DNA of 11,087 nucleotides from Pseudopedobacter saltans (GCA_003241175.1 QFOI01000083.1:1-11087); one strand, 5' to 3'. Counted from the stretch's first letter, positions 1 to 7,483 are shown. The notes: generated from the letters alone by a model not told the origin. Numbers and translations: made by a program.

Positions 1-760
1 CCTGAAAAGTTATTTGCTGTCTTTGACGATAAATCACTTTTTTGTTCATCATGATAGCAGGCTTCCATTTTACAGAAGCTTTTACAACTCTTTCAGCTTC
101 TTCTTTCGTACCATAGCCAGGGTCATTTTCACTCTTGACCGATTTTACGTTTCCCTCTTTATCGACAAGAAAACTTACAACAACCGTATAATTTTTTCCG
201 GCAGGAGCACCATTTTCCGAAGGCACATCGGGGTGTATGGTTTTGAAAATATGTTTTTTCCACCCATCTGGCCCAGTGGGGAACTCCGCCTCCTTTTCAT
301 AAATGAAATTGGGAATCAATTTTCCCTTAGCATCCCATCCTTTAGAACTTGTGATTTTACCTTTCACCCAGATAGCTTGACCATCTTTTTTTCCTTTTTC
401 AGAATAATGTTCGGCATAGACTGTTATGGTGTCTTCGCTATGGCGATATTCCTCTTTTTTCCCATTTTTATAAAAAGACGTAGATTTATACCAATTGACT
501 TTTTCGGCTGTATCAGGAACAATTTTCTCTCGTTTCAGGCAAAAAGAAGCACTCAAAGAATCCCGTTCATAACTATCTATCTGCCAAGAATCATCATATT
601 TGTAATAGACCTTTTTGCTTAATGCACTGTCTTTACTCGACAGAAAACTATTTTTATCAAAATACTCCGTTTTGACATGCGCTTTTTGCGCATAAAGACT
701 TGAAAAATGGAATTGTATAAATAAAACAAGGCCGCACAAACGAATACAAAGCCTAAGCAT
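1..760 (-). CDS. TonB C-terminal-domain protein with MORN-like segment, 3' end cut by window edge
   Basis: Reading the minus strand from ATG at 758-760 gives 253 open codons running off the left edge. It begins with a signal peptide (MLRLCIRLCGLVLFIQFHFS, followed by SLYAQK). A middle part contains YKNGKKEEY and YSEKGKKDGQAIW, which resemble MORN/YwqK-type repeats. The last ~100 residues match the TonB C-terminal fold as it appears in Bacteroidota: EAEFPTGPDGWKKHI, then NGAPAGKNYTVVVSFLVDKE, then GYGTKEEAERVVKAS, WKPA, and RQRQQITFQ at the edge. Only a few residues should be missing. There is no N-terminal transmembrane anchor of the usual TonB form and no proline-rich linker, so I do not call it the energy transducer TonB itself. 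These proteins are common in the phylum and mostly uncharacterised; an envelope location is inferred. It is the last gene of a minus-strand series, 50 bases after the membrane protein gene. Confidence 0.85.
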   Translation of the reverse strand, partial: MLRLCIRLCGLVLFIQFHFSSLYAQKAHVKTEYFDKNSFLSSKDSALSKKVYYKYDDSWQIDSYERDSLSASFCLKREKIVPDTAEKVNWYKSTSFYKNGKKEEYRHSEDTITVYAEHYSEKGKKDGQAIWVKGKITSSKGWDAKGKLIPNFIYEKEAEFPTGPDGWKKHIFKTIHPDVPSENGAPAGKNYTVVVSFLVDKEGNVKSVKSENDPGYGTKEEAERVVKASVKWKPAIMMNKKVIYRQRQQITFQ

Positions 761-810
761 GTTAGATAATTTAGTTTATTTTGGTAGGGTTTGATTTAAT
801 TCTAGAGCAA

Positions 811-1374
811 CTATATAGTAACTTGTTCTGATTTTAGTTTGTATTTTTCTAATAATGCATAACCGCCGAAAAGCAAGGCTGAAAATACAAGAGAAGCATA
901 AAGACTGTATTTGTAAAAAGGAATTGCAGCCTCGTAACAAGCAGTTAAGCCTATATATGTATGTGGATAATAGTCTGTCATTGCCCATACAGCAAAATTG
1001 GAAACAACGAAATAATAGGTCGCCGCCAATATAGAAACTACCGCAATATTCAAAACATTCTGCTTCTTCAGTAAAAAACCAAAGAAAGTAACAGATGCAA
1101 AAATCGCATAGTTAACCAATTGCCCTGAATAAAAACCCGGCATTGTAGTCAAATTGGCTTTAAACAAAATCTGGTAAATCACATCGGAGATAAACAAGGA
1201 ACCAATAGGCAACAAAAAGGCCCATTTTTTATCTTTCAAAAAAATAGCACCACCAAAGACGGCCATAGAATATTGTGGAGCAAATCCGCCTGGACGACCG
1301 GGAATAATACGATAAACAGCGGCAATTACCAACAACAATACAAAAGCCAATATAATGGAGCTACTTTTTTTCAT
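811..1374 (-). CDS. Small multi-pass membrane protein, DUF6580-like
   Basis: The product is 187 residues and very hydrophobic, with about five membrane segments: residues ~6-24, ~36-50, ~52-70, ~84-122 (probably two) and ~155-176. The N-terminal part RIIPGRPGGFAPQYSMAVFG, followed by a GAIFLKDKK stretch and FISDVIYQ, resembles the pattern of DUF6580 (Arg-Pro near the first loop, a P-x-x-A-x-x-x-F-G-G-A turn, a later S-D). That family is thought to resemble the substrate-binding subunits of ECF transporters, but its function is unknown. I see no ATPase partner here, so a transport role is only inference. The gene follows the helix-hairpin-helix gene by 42 bases and has its own promoter motif at 1389-1396. 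The family name is from memory of the pattern and could be wrong; the membrane character is certain. Confidence 0.8.
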   Translation of the reverse strand: MKKSSSIILAFVLLLVIAAVYRIIPGRPGGFAPQYSMAVFGGAIFLKDKKWAFLLPIGSLFISDVIYQILFKANLTTMPGFYSGQLVNYAIFASVTFFGFLLKKQNVLNIAVVSILAATYYFVVSNFAVWAMTDYYPHTYIGLTACYEAAIPFYKYSLYASLVFSALLFGGYALLEKYKLKSEQVTI

Positions 1375-1388
1375 CTCAGAAATTTGTG

Positions 1389-1396
1389 CAAAAATA
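1389..1396 (-). promoter_or_regulatory. Bacteroidota -7 promoter element for the DUF6580-like gene
   Basis: The minus strand reads TATTTTTG, an exact match to the TAnnTTTG -7 consensus, ending 14 bases before the ATG at 1374. Transcription would start about 6 bases further on, leaving a leader of under 10 bases. No clear TTG -33 element is seen 19-21 bases upstream, where the end of the preceding gene lies. Confidence 0.5.
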
Positions 1397-1416
1397 CAAT
1401 TTGTTTAGGGAAAATG

Positions 1417-2340
1417 CTATTCCACTTTGAGGTAAGGTTCTACGCGTGCAAACAATTCTTCATTGACAAAAACGATTTTTTTGATATCCGCTACTTGTTG
1501 GTACAATCCATGTTGTTCTCGATAAATCACAATTGCCTTTGCCACACTTCGCGGAATTCTTTTTTGAGAAAGCAAATCCTGTTCGGATGCAGTATTGATA
1601 TTGAATTTTTCGGACACTGGAATTTTGTTTTCAATGGTGGCAACAGTTTGTTTTTCTGTAATGGAAACATGGTCGGTCGATGCAATATTGGTCGTTATTT
1701 CTGGAGTTAATCGTAGCAAAGGCTTTATCTTATCGAAGACTTGTGGGGAAAGGCCATAGGTTTTTCCAATCTGCTCAATGGATTTGAATCCATGTATGGC
1801 ATCGCGATAATGAACAACGCGCTGCGCCAACGCCAGAGAAATCCCTGGCAAAGCAGCCCAATGATCCACCCCAGCACTATTGACTTCCAACGGAAAACTG
1901 TATTGCTTGCCATTAAAAGTAGGAACGGATCTTGTCGTACTAGTAACATTGTAAGATCCTATTTGGATATAAGGAATGAGTTTATCTGCCTCCTCTTTTC
2001 GCAAACCGTATATTTTCCTGATGTCTTCTGCTTTTTTGAATCGCCCACCCTTTTCCCTATAATGCAAAATAGTCATGATAGTCTTATCTCGCAATCCCAG
2101 TTTTTTGAATCCAACAGAATCAATTGTATTGGGATCAAAAGAAAACAAGGCATCGCTTGGTTTTCCCTCAATGAGAGTTTTCGCTCCCATAACATCTTCT
2201 GCGACTGTGAGTTCTTTTTGTTTTTTTGGAAAAATATAAGGCACTAGAAAAAACAAAGCCACTGATACGATTAGTATCAATAATGCAGATCTTTCTTTTC
2301 TGGAAAAAGAAAGCCAACCTTTTATGCCTTTGTTTTCCAT
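1417..2340 (-). CDS. Membrane-anchored ComEA-like helix-hairpin-helix protein
   Basis: The product has 307 residues. It has a basic N-terminus, then one membrane segment at ~19-37 (ALLILIVSVALFFLVPYIF), then three ComEA-type helix-hairpin-helix units: ~66-128 (FDPNTIDS, ILHYREKGGRF, IYGLRKEEADKLIPYI), ~152-212 (LEVNSAG, ALPGISLALAQRVVHYRD, YGLSPQVFDKIKPLL) and ~247-306 (FNINTASEQDLL, AKAIVIYREQHGLY, ending EPYLKVE). Each unit has the N-x-A/x start, the hydrophobic-P-G-type turn and the A-x-x-I/V-x-x-Y-R helix used for non-specific DNA binding. ComEA of transforming bacteria is an envelope DNA receptor. Longer multi-repeat versions like this are widespread in Bacteroidota, where a role in DNA uptake is not established. 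Lies 83 bases after the metallo-hydrolase gene on the same strand; no com genes are visible nearby. Confidence 0.88.
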   Translation of the reverse strand: MENKGIKGWLSFSRKERSALLILIVSVALFFLVPYIFPKKQKELTVAEDVMGAKTLIEGKPSDALFSFDPNTIDSVGFKKLGLRDKTIMTILHYREKGGRFKKAEDIRKIYGLRKEEADKLIPYIQIGSYNVTSTTRSVPTFNGKQYSFPLEVNSAGVDHWAALPGISLALAQRVVHYRDAIHGFKSIEQIGKTYGLSPQVFDKIKPLLRLTPEITTNIASTDHVSITEKQTVATIENKIPVSEKFNINTASEQDLLSQKRIPRSVAKAIVIYREQHGLYQQVADIKKIVFVNEELFARVEPYLKVE

Positions 2341-2364
2341 GAGAGCAGCTATTGTAGTTCTCTT

Positions 2365-2372
2365 CGAAGTTA
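2365..2372 (-). promoter_or_regulatory. Possible weak -7 element for the helix-hairpin-helix gene
   Basis: The minus strand reads TAACTTCG, one mismatch from TAnnTTTG, 24 bases before the ATG at 2340. There is no TTG at the expected -33 distance. The 83-base gap is long enough for a separate promoter, but read-through from the upstream gene is equally possible. Confidence 0.28.
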
Positions 2373-2386
2373 AGACATTTTCACAA

Positions 2387-2400
2387 TGGAATGGATTCCA
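2387..2400. repeat. 14-base inverted repeat in the gap between two minus-strand genes
   Basis: TGGAAT and ATTCCA are separated by GG, giving 6-base arms around a 2-base centre. It lies just upstream of the possible promoter of the helix-hairpin-helix gene, so it could be an operator half-site pair. It has no T-tract and is too tight to be a terminator hairpin. It may also be chance. Confidence 0.25.
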
Positions 2401-2423
2401 ATTTGGAAAAAGTAATTTCGTCT

Positions 2424-3218
2424 TTATTTGGAAGTCTCCGCATCAATATGCAAAACTAGTCCGTCATAGGAAAGGTGCATTCCGGCAGGCATTTCTTTTT
2501 CGCTCGTTTCGTACAATCCCATGCTGTGTCCAATATGTGTAAAATACACTTCTGGTATCCGTAGTTCACGTACAACTTCTATCGCTTGAGGAAGCGAATA
2601 ATGCGAAATATGCGGCACTTTACCCAACGCATCCAAAACCAATACATCTGAGCCTTTTATCAAGGCTTTCTGATCCTCATCAATATTGTTGACATCTGTT
2701 ATGTAGGTAAATCGTCCAATACGAAACCCGAAAACAGGCATTTTGTAATGCCAGACATGTATGGGTAAAATCTCAATGTCGCCAATTACAAAAGGTTCCG
2801 TGTCTATGGTGTGCAGAACAACTTGTGGTATTCCTGGAAATCTTTTTTCTTCAAAGGCGTAGTAGAATATTCGTTTCAATGCATCCTGTGTAGGTTTGCT
2901 CGCATATAACGGCATATCTTTTTTCTGATTATAGTTATATGGTCTCACTTCATCCATACCTAATATATGATCCATGTGTGCATGGGTGTACACGACCGCA
3001 TCCAACTTCTCATTACCTACACGCAACATTTGTTGACGAAAATCAGGACCGCTGTCGATAACAATGGTTGTGGTCTCTGATTCTATCAATATGCTGCTCC
3101 TCAAGCGGTTATCTCGAGGATCTTTGGAACTACACACGGGACAATGACAGCCGATAATAGGAACGCCGCTACTCGTACCCGTACCCAGAAATGTTATTTT
3201 TAACGAAGGATTATACAC
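2424..3218 (-). CDS. PhnP-like metallo-beta-lactamase-fold hydrolase
   Basis: The product has 264 residues. The metal site motif H-x-H-x-D-H is intact at H79, H81, D83 and H84 (THAHMDHILGMDEV). Later ligand candidates are the Asp of FTYITDVN and the His of YFTHIGHSMG, and HISHYS matches the conserved histidine loop. The start KITFLGTGTSSGVP and the cysteines of GCHCPVC (C24, C26, C29) are typical of the PhnP branch, in which an extra zinc is held by cysteines. PhnP of E. coli cleaves cyclic phosphodiesters in phosphonate use, but no phn genes are seen here; Bacteroidota relatives are usually annotated only as MBL-fold hydrolases, so the substrate is unknown. No signal peptide, hence cytoplasmic. 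The only start after the upstream in-frame stop is GTG at 3216-3218; family members begin about six residues later, where there is no start codon. Confidence 0.88.
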   Translation of the reverse strand: MYNPSLKITFLGTGTSSGVPIIGCHCPVCSSKDPRDNRLRSSILIESETTTIVIDSGPDFRQQMLRVGNEKLDAVVYTHAHMDHILGMDEVRPYNYNQKKDMPLYASKPTQDALKRIFYYAFEEKRFPGIPQVVLHTIDTEPFVIGDIEILPIHVWHYKMPVFGFRIGRFTYITDVNNIDEDQKALIKGSDVLVLDALGKVPHISHYSLPQAIEVVRELRIPEVYFTHIGHSMGLYETSEKEMPAGMHLSYDGLVLHIDAETSK

Positions 3219-3223
3219 AGAAG

Positions 3224-3253
3224 CAAACTTACAATATCCATTATTTTAAACAA
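3224..3253 (-). promoter_or_regulatory. Promoter of the PhnP-like gene, apparently giving a leaderless transcript
   Basis: On the minus strand the -7 element TAAGTTTG (3224-3231) matches TAnnTTTG exactly, and a -33 TTG (3251-3253) lies 19 bases upstream of it, the expected spacing. The G of the -7 element is only 5 bases before the GTG start codon, so transcription should begin at or within a base or two of the start codon. Confidence 0.6.
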
Positions 3254-3259
3254 GTTTTT

Positions 3260-3267
3260 TATCTTTC
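3260..3267 (+). promoter_or_regulatory. Possible -7 element for the GH63-like gene
   Basis: The plus strand reads TATCTTTC, one mismatch from TAnnTTTG, 29 bases before the ATG at 3297. No good -33 TTG is seen. It overlaps the upstream side of the divergent minus-strand promoter, whose -33 element is at 3251-3253, so the two would compete for polymerase. Confidence 0.35.
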
Positions 3268-3296
3268 CTACCGAAACAGCACCTAAACGCATAAAT

Positions 3297-5978
3297 ATGA
3301 GTATAGAAAAAGAACGGTTAAGCAGTCCAGAATGGAAAACTTGGGGGCCATATGTTTCCAATAGACAATGGGGTACAGTCAGGGAGGATTATAGTAGCGA
3401 TGGCGACGCTTGGCATTTTACCAATTATGAAATGGCCATAAGTAAGGCTTGGCGATGGGGAGAGGATGCCATTGGCGGAATTAGCGATGACAAACAATAT
3501 CTTTGTTTTGCTCCTTCATTCTGGAATGGACAGGACTCCATATTGAAAGAGCGCTTTTTTGGGTTGAACAATACCGAGGGAAACCACGGCGAGGATGTTA
3601 AAGAACTTTTCTACTATCTTGATAGCACGCCGACGCATTCCTATATGAAAATGTTGTACAAATATCCACAGACGGCATTTCCCTATGAAGAGCTGCGGCG
3701 CGTCAACGCAGAACGTACGGTCAACGACTCGGAATATGAATTGATCGACACCGGTATTTTTAACGACAACAAATATTTTGATATTTATATTGAATATGCT
3801 AAGGCGGAAACGGAAGATATTTTGGTTAAAATAACAGCGCATAATCGAGCAAGTGAAAAAGCGCATCTCACGATATTGCCAACGCTTTGGTTTAGAAATA
3901 GATGGGACTGGGGGAATATCAACGATAAACCGAATATTACATCCTATATCGAAAACAGAATCGACCTCAACGAAAAACATTTAGGAGATTGGTTTTTGTA
4001 CTATGAAGGTGAGCCTAAGTTGCTTTTTTGTGAAAATGAAACCAACAACCAAAAACTTTACAATAGTCAAAACGACAGCCAATACACCAAAGACGGAATC
4101 AACGAATATGTAGTCCATAACAATGTGGCAGCTATTGATCCCAGTGAGACCGGGACCAAAGCAGCCGTAAAATATGGTTTGGATATTGAAGCTGGACAAT
4201 CTGCCACCATACGTCTTAGGTTAAAAAATACAGAAGACATCAATCCTTTTGACGATTTTGACGAGATTTTTGGACAGAGAGTGCAGGAGGCAAATGACTT
4301 TTACAATGAAGTGCAGCTATTGATTGATGACGATGATGAAAGACTTATCCAACGTCAGGCATTTGCCGGATTACTTTGGAACAAACAATTTTACTATTAT
4401 AACGTTCCAAGATGGTTGCACGGCGACCCGGGAAATATACCTCCTCCACTCGGACACGCGACTTCTCGTAATACGGAATGGATGCACATAGACAACAACG
4501 ACATCCTTTCCGTCCCTGACAAATGGGAGTTTCCTTGGTATGCGTGTTGGGATTCTGCGTTTCACTGTGTAGCATTTGCTTTGATAGATCCCGCATTTGC
4601 CAAAGAACAACTGATTTTGTTTACAAGGGAATGGTATATGCATCCAAATGGACAGTTGCCCGCATACGAATGGAATTTTAGCGATACCAATCCTCCAGTC
4701 CATGCTTGGGCAGCCTTGGAGGTGTACCAATTGGACGCTCACCTCAATAATGGCGTTGGTGACAGGGACTTTTTGGAAAGCGTTTTCCACAAATTGCTTT
4801 TCAATTTTACTTGGTGGGTCAATCGTAAAGATCATGATGGTAGCAATATTTTTTCAGGAGGATTTCTGGGTTTGGACAATATTGGTGTTTTCGATAGAAG
4901 TACCAAACTACCTAACGGAGCCGTGATGGAGCAAAGTGACGGTACCAGTTGGATGGCCATGTATGCGCTAAATATGCTGCGCATATCGCTCGAACTTGCC
5001 AATGACAACAAAGTTTATTCTGACTTGGCGACCAAATTTTTTGAACATTTTCTCTATATCGCCAGTGCGTTAATGAATACTTTAGGTATGAAAGATACCG
5101 GACTTTGGGATGAGCAAGATGAATTTTTCTATGATCAGATAAAATTGCCAGATCAGTCTCCCATCGTCATCCGATTGAGAAGTCTCGTTGGATTGATTCC
5201 TCTTTTTGCAGCAGAAGTGATTGAGGATGATACACTTAACAAATTACCCGAATTTGCTTCTCGCATGAAATGGTTCCTCAACCACCGACAGGATCTAAGC
5301 AAACTAGTTTCCAGATGGGATCAAAAAGGTGCAGGGGAAAAACACCTGTTGAGTTTGCTCCGTGGTCACCGTACCAAGCGCGTTTTGGCTCGAATGCTGG
5401 ATTCGGAAGAATTTTTAAGTGAATTTGGAATTAGGAGCCTCTCAAGAGAATACAAAGAAAATCCTTATCGGATTAGTCTTGCAGGAAACAACATGACCGT
5501 ATTTTATACCCCAGCTGAAAGTACTGATGGTATTTTTGGGGGCAATAGCAATTGGAGAGGTCCAGTCTGGTTTCCTATCAATTACATGATTATCGAATCC
5601 TTATTGAGATACCATCAATATTACAGTTCGGATTTCATGGTAGAATTTCCAACTAAAAGCGGTCAACACACAGACCTGCAGTCTATTGCCATGAATCTTA
5701 GTGACCGACTCATCAACATATTTAAAAAAGATGAAAACGGTCATCGAGTATGCCTTCCTAATGACAGCAAAATGCAGGAAGATCCTCATTTTCAAAATCT
5801 GATCCTTTTCAATGAATATTTTAACGGAGACAATGGAAAAGGTCTGGGAGCCTCGCACCAAACTGGATGGTCTGCTCTAGTCGCCAATCTCATCGCACTC
5901 AAAAGTTATTATGCCCATGGCGACACGCATTTCAAACCCGTTGCCTGTCAATCTAGTAGTCAAAAAACAAATGTCTAA
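3297..5978 (+). CDS. GH63/MGH1-like glucosidase
   Basis: The product has 893 residues and no signal peptide, so it is cytoplasmic. The N-terminal ~300 residues (WGPYVSNRQWGTVREDYS, KAWRWGEDAIGGISDD, LPTLWFRNRW) form the beta-rich domain of the large bacterial 'glucosidase' relatives of mannosyl-oligosaccharide glucosidase. The C-terminal part is the (alpha/alpha)6 barrel. By analogy with GH63 enzymes such as YgjK, the likely general acid is D419 in CWDSAFH and the likely base is E840 in LFNEYFNGDNGKGLGASH; WRGPVWFPINY before it and TGWSALVANLIALK after it are also typical of the clan. The natural substrate of this ~890-residue group is not established; alpha-glucosides such as oligosaccharides or compatible-solute glycosides are plausible. 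It is a single-gene unit: a divergent gene lies before it and a strong terminator follows 16 bases after the stop. Confidence 0.88.
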   Translation: MSIEKERLSSPEWKTWGPYVSNRQWGTVREDYSSDGDAWHFTNYEMAISKAWRWGEDAIGGISDDKQYLCFAPSFWNGQDSILKERFFGLNNTEGNHGEDVKELFYYLDSTPTHSYMKMLYKYPQTAFPYEELRRVNAERTVNDSEYELIDTGIFNDNKYFDIYIEYAKAETEDILVKITAHNRASEKAHLTILPTLWFRNRWDWGNINDKPNITSYIENRIDLNEKHLGDWFLYYEGEPKLLFCENETNNQKLYNSQNDSQYTKDGINEYVVHNNVAAIDPSETGTKAAVKYGLDIEAGQSATIRLRLKNTEDINPFDDFDEIFGQRVQEANDFYNEVQLLIDDDDERLIQRQAFAGLLWNKQFYYYNVPRWLHGDPGNIPPPLGHATSRNTEWMHIDNNDILSVPDKWEFPWYACWDSAFHCVAFALIDPAFAKEQLILFTREWYMHPNGQLPAYEWNFSDTNPPVHAWAALEVYQLDAHLNNGVGDRDFLESVFHKLLFNFTWWVNRKDHDGSNIFSGGFLGLDNIGVFDRSTKLPNGAVMEQSDGTSWMAMYALNMLRISLELANDNKVYSDLATKFFEHFLYIASALMNTLGMKDTGLWDEQDEFFYDQIKLPDQSPIVIRLRSLVGLIPLFAAEVIEDDTLNKLPEFASRMKWFLNHRQDLSKLVSRWDQKGAGEKHLLSLLRGHRTKRVLARMLDSEEFLSEFGIRSLSREYKENPYRISLAGNNMTVFYTPAESTDGIFGGNSNWRGPVWFPINYMIIESLLRYHQYYSSDFMVEFPTKSGQHTDLQSIAMNLSDRLINIFKKDENGHRVCLPNDSKMQEDPHFQNLILFNEYFNGDNGKGLGASHQTGWSALVANLIALKSYYAHGDTHFKPVACQSSSQKTNV

Positions 5979-5994
5979 TTTTTCCGTTTTTATC

Positions 5995-6024
5995 AAAAGC
6001 TACCCGATATGGGTAGCTTTTTTT
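5995..6024 (+). terminator. Intrinsic terminator of the GH63-like gene
   Basis: An 11-base-pair stem (AAAAGCTACCC paired with GGGTAGCTTTT) with loop GATAT, running directly into a T-tract that ends at 6024. It begins 16 bases after the stop codon. Confidence 0.92.
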
Positions 6025-6095
6025 GACATAGGTAAAAAATATACCGTCGTTTCCATTTAATAAATGCGTTCATAGGGGTTACAAGTCAAAAAGTA

Positions 6096-6103
6096 TATCT
6101 TCG
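6096..6103 (+). promoter_or_regulatory. Likely -7 element for the Fe-S oxidoreductase gene
   Basis: TATCTTCG followed by CAA lies 18 bases before the ATG at 6122 and differs by one base from TAnnTTTG. The preceding gene ends at a terminator, so a promoter must exist in this 97-base gap. No convincing -33 TTG is visible. Confidence 0.5.
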
Positions 6104-6121
6104 CAATCATATAGATTGTTT

Positions 6122-7438
6122 ATGCATATTGTACTTCAAATCATTTTTATTGCGCTACTCGCTTTTGCGGTTTGGTTTTTCACGCGTAATGTCAAGCGTA
6201 TTGCACGCAATATCAAGTTGGGTCGTTCTGAAACGATCAACGACCATCCGAAAGAACGGTGGCGCAATGTCTTACTGTTGGCGTTTGGACAAAAGAAAAT
6301 GTTCAAAAAGCCAGTTGTTGGCGTATTGCATTTTTTAGTGTACGCAGGTTTCATCATTATCAATATTGAAGTGATGGAAATCCTATTGGATGGCGCATTA
6401 GGCAAACACCGCTTGTTTTCCGGAGTAGGAAGTTTGTACAGTTTTTTGATTAATGCATTCGAAGTATTGGCATTATTGGTATTGGTTTCCTGCGCCATTT
6501 TTTTGGTAAGAAGAAATATATTGAAAATCAAACGTCTCAATACTTCTGATCTACAAGGTTGGCCCAAAACAGATGCCAATGCTATATTGACAACAGAAAT
6601 CGTATTGATGAGTTTGTTTTTGATCATGAATGCCTGTGACACTTTGATGCAGCAACGTGGTTTTGGAGAATATGGAGAAACGATCACAGGCAATTTTGCC
6701 GTTTCTCAATTTATTCAGCCATTATTTAACGGTTTTGGTAACGAGACTTTGGAAGTCATTGAGCGCTCTTGTTGGTGGTTGCATATTGTTGGCATATTGG
6801 CATTCTTGAATTATTTACCTTATTCGAAACATTTGCATATCCTTTTGGCATTCCCTAATTCCTACTATGCAAGGTTGAAACCAGAAGGTGAAATGAAAAA
6901 CATGCCCGAAATACAAAATGAGGTTTTGTATGCGATGCAACCAGAATTAGCGCCCACAGAAGCAGCTGCGGAAAAAGTCAATTTTGGAGCAAAAGATATC
7001 ACGGATCTCAGTTGGAAAAACCTTTTGGATGCTTACTCTTGTACAGAATGCGGTCGTTGCTCGTCCCAATGTCCAGCTAGTCAAACAGGCAAAGCATTGA
7101 GCCCAAGATTAATCATGATGAAAACTCGTGACCGTGCAGAAGAAATCGGAAAAATCATTGATGAAAAAGGGAAATGGGAAGATGACAGCAAATCACTTTT
7201 GCATAATTACATTACAGAAGAGGAATTACGCGCTTGCACGACCTGCAACGCCTGTGTCGAAGCTTGCCCGGTCAGTATCGAACCTTTGGATATTATATTG
7301 CAACTTCGCCGTTATCTAGTAATGGAAGAAAGTAGCGCTCCTGCCGAATGGAACGGAATGTTCAGCAACATAGAAACCAATTTTGCTCCATGGAAGTTTT
7401 CGCCGGACGACAGAGACAAATGGGTCGCAGAGTTGTAG
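6122..7438 (+). CDS. Membrane 4Fe-4S oxidoreductase, HdrC/GlpC-like with NarI/HdrE-like membrane part
   Basis: I place the start at ATG 6122 (438 residues); a TTG two codons earlier (6116) is also open but less likely. Five membrane segments lie in the first ~250 residues: ~3-20, ~64-85, ~100-128, ~155-175 and ~218-245. H70, H221, H237 and H239 (VLHFLVYAGF, WWLHIVGILAF, PYSKHLHI) sit where NarI/HdrE-type subunits bind heme b, so heme is plausible. The cytoplasmic tail holds two 4Fe-4S motifs, C307-C310-C313-C317 (CTECGRCSSQCP) and C372-C375-C378-C382 (CTTCNACVEACP). Such proteins pass electrons between quinones and a partner carrying CCG (cysteine-rich) domains. In Bacteroidota the partner is usually the next gene, but here a terminator and an unrelated gene follow. 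Donor and acceptor are unknown. Confidence 0.88.
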   Translation: MHIVLQIIFIALLAFAVWFFTRNVKRIARNIKLGRSETINDHPKERWRNVLLLAFGQKKMFKKPVVGVLHFLVYAGFIIINIEVMEILLDGALGKHRLFSGVGSLYSFLINAFEVLALLVLVSCAIFLVRRNILKIKRLNTSDLQGWPKTDANAILTTEIVLMSLFLIMNACDTLMQQRGFGEYGETITGNFAVSQFIQPLFNGFGNETLEVIERSCWWLHIVGILAFLNYLPYSKHLHILLAFPNSYYARLKPEGEMKNMPEIQNEVLYAMQPELAPTEAAAEKVNFGAKDITDLSWKNLLDAYSCTECGRCSSQCPASQTGKALSPRLIMMKTRDRAEEIGKIIDEKGKWEDDSKSLLHNYITEEELRACTTCNACVEACPVSIEPLDIILQLRRYLVMEESSAPAEWNGMFSNIETNFAPWKFSPDDRDKWVAEL

Positions 7439-7444
7439 ATGCAT

Positions 7445-7452
7445 TATATTTG
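7445..7452 (+). promoter_or_regulatory. Candidate -7 element for the TlpA/DUF3738-like gene, abutting a terminator stem
   Basis: TATATTTG matches TAnnTTTG exactly and ends one base before the stem of the upstream gene's terminator. A start ~6 bases on would fall inside the left arm of that stem. No -33 TTG is found at 19-21 bases. It is the only good promoter motif between 7439 and the start at 7507. Confidence 0.4.
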
Positions 7453-7483
7453 AAAGGAGTAACGATTGTTGCTCCTTTTTTTT
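7453..7483 (+). terminator. Intrinsic terminator of the Fe-S oxidoreductase gene
   Basis: AAAGGAGTAAC pairs with GTTGCTCCTTT (one G-U pair) around loop GATT, and eight T's end at 7483. It starts 14 bases after the stop codon. Confidence 0.88.

Noticed and set aside
14..622. A 202-codon open frame on the plus strand
   Set aside because: It lies antisense to the TonB-domain gene, whose minus-strand frame shows a signal peptide and conserved TonB C-terminal residues. The plus-strand product is a Phe/Ile-rich string with no recognisable family.
3200..3241. A 13-codon upstream frame (MDIVSLLLCIILR) overlapping the PhnP-like start in another frame
   Set aside because: The best promoter would start transcription downstream of its ATG, so it would not be in the mRNA; its length and content are compatible with chance.
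3516..4835. Several 70-150-codon open frames on the minus strand inside the GH63-like gene
   Set aside because: The plus-strand frame is a continuous recognisable glycosidase with catalytic motifs; the antisense frames have no family features or start signals.
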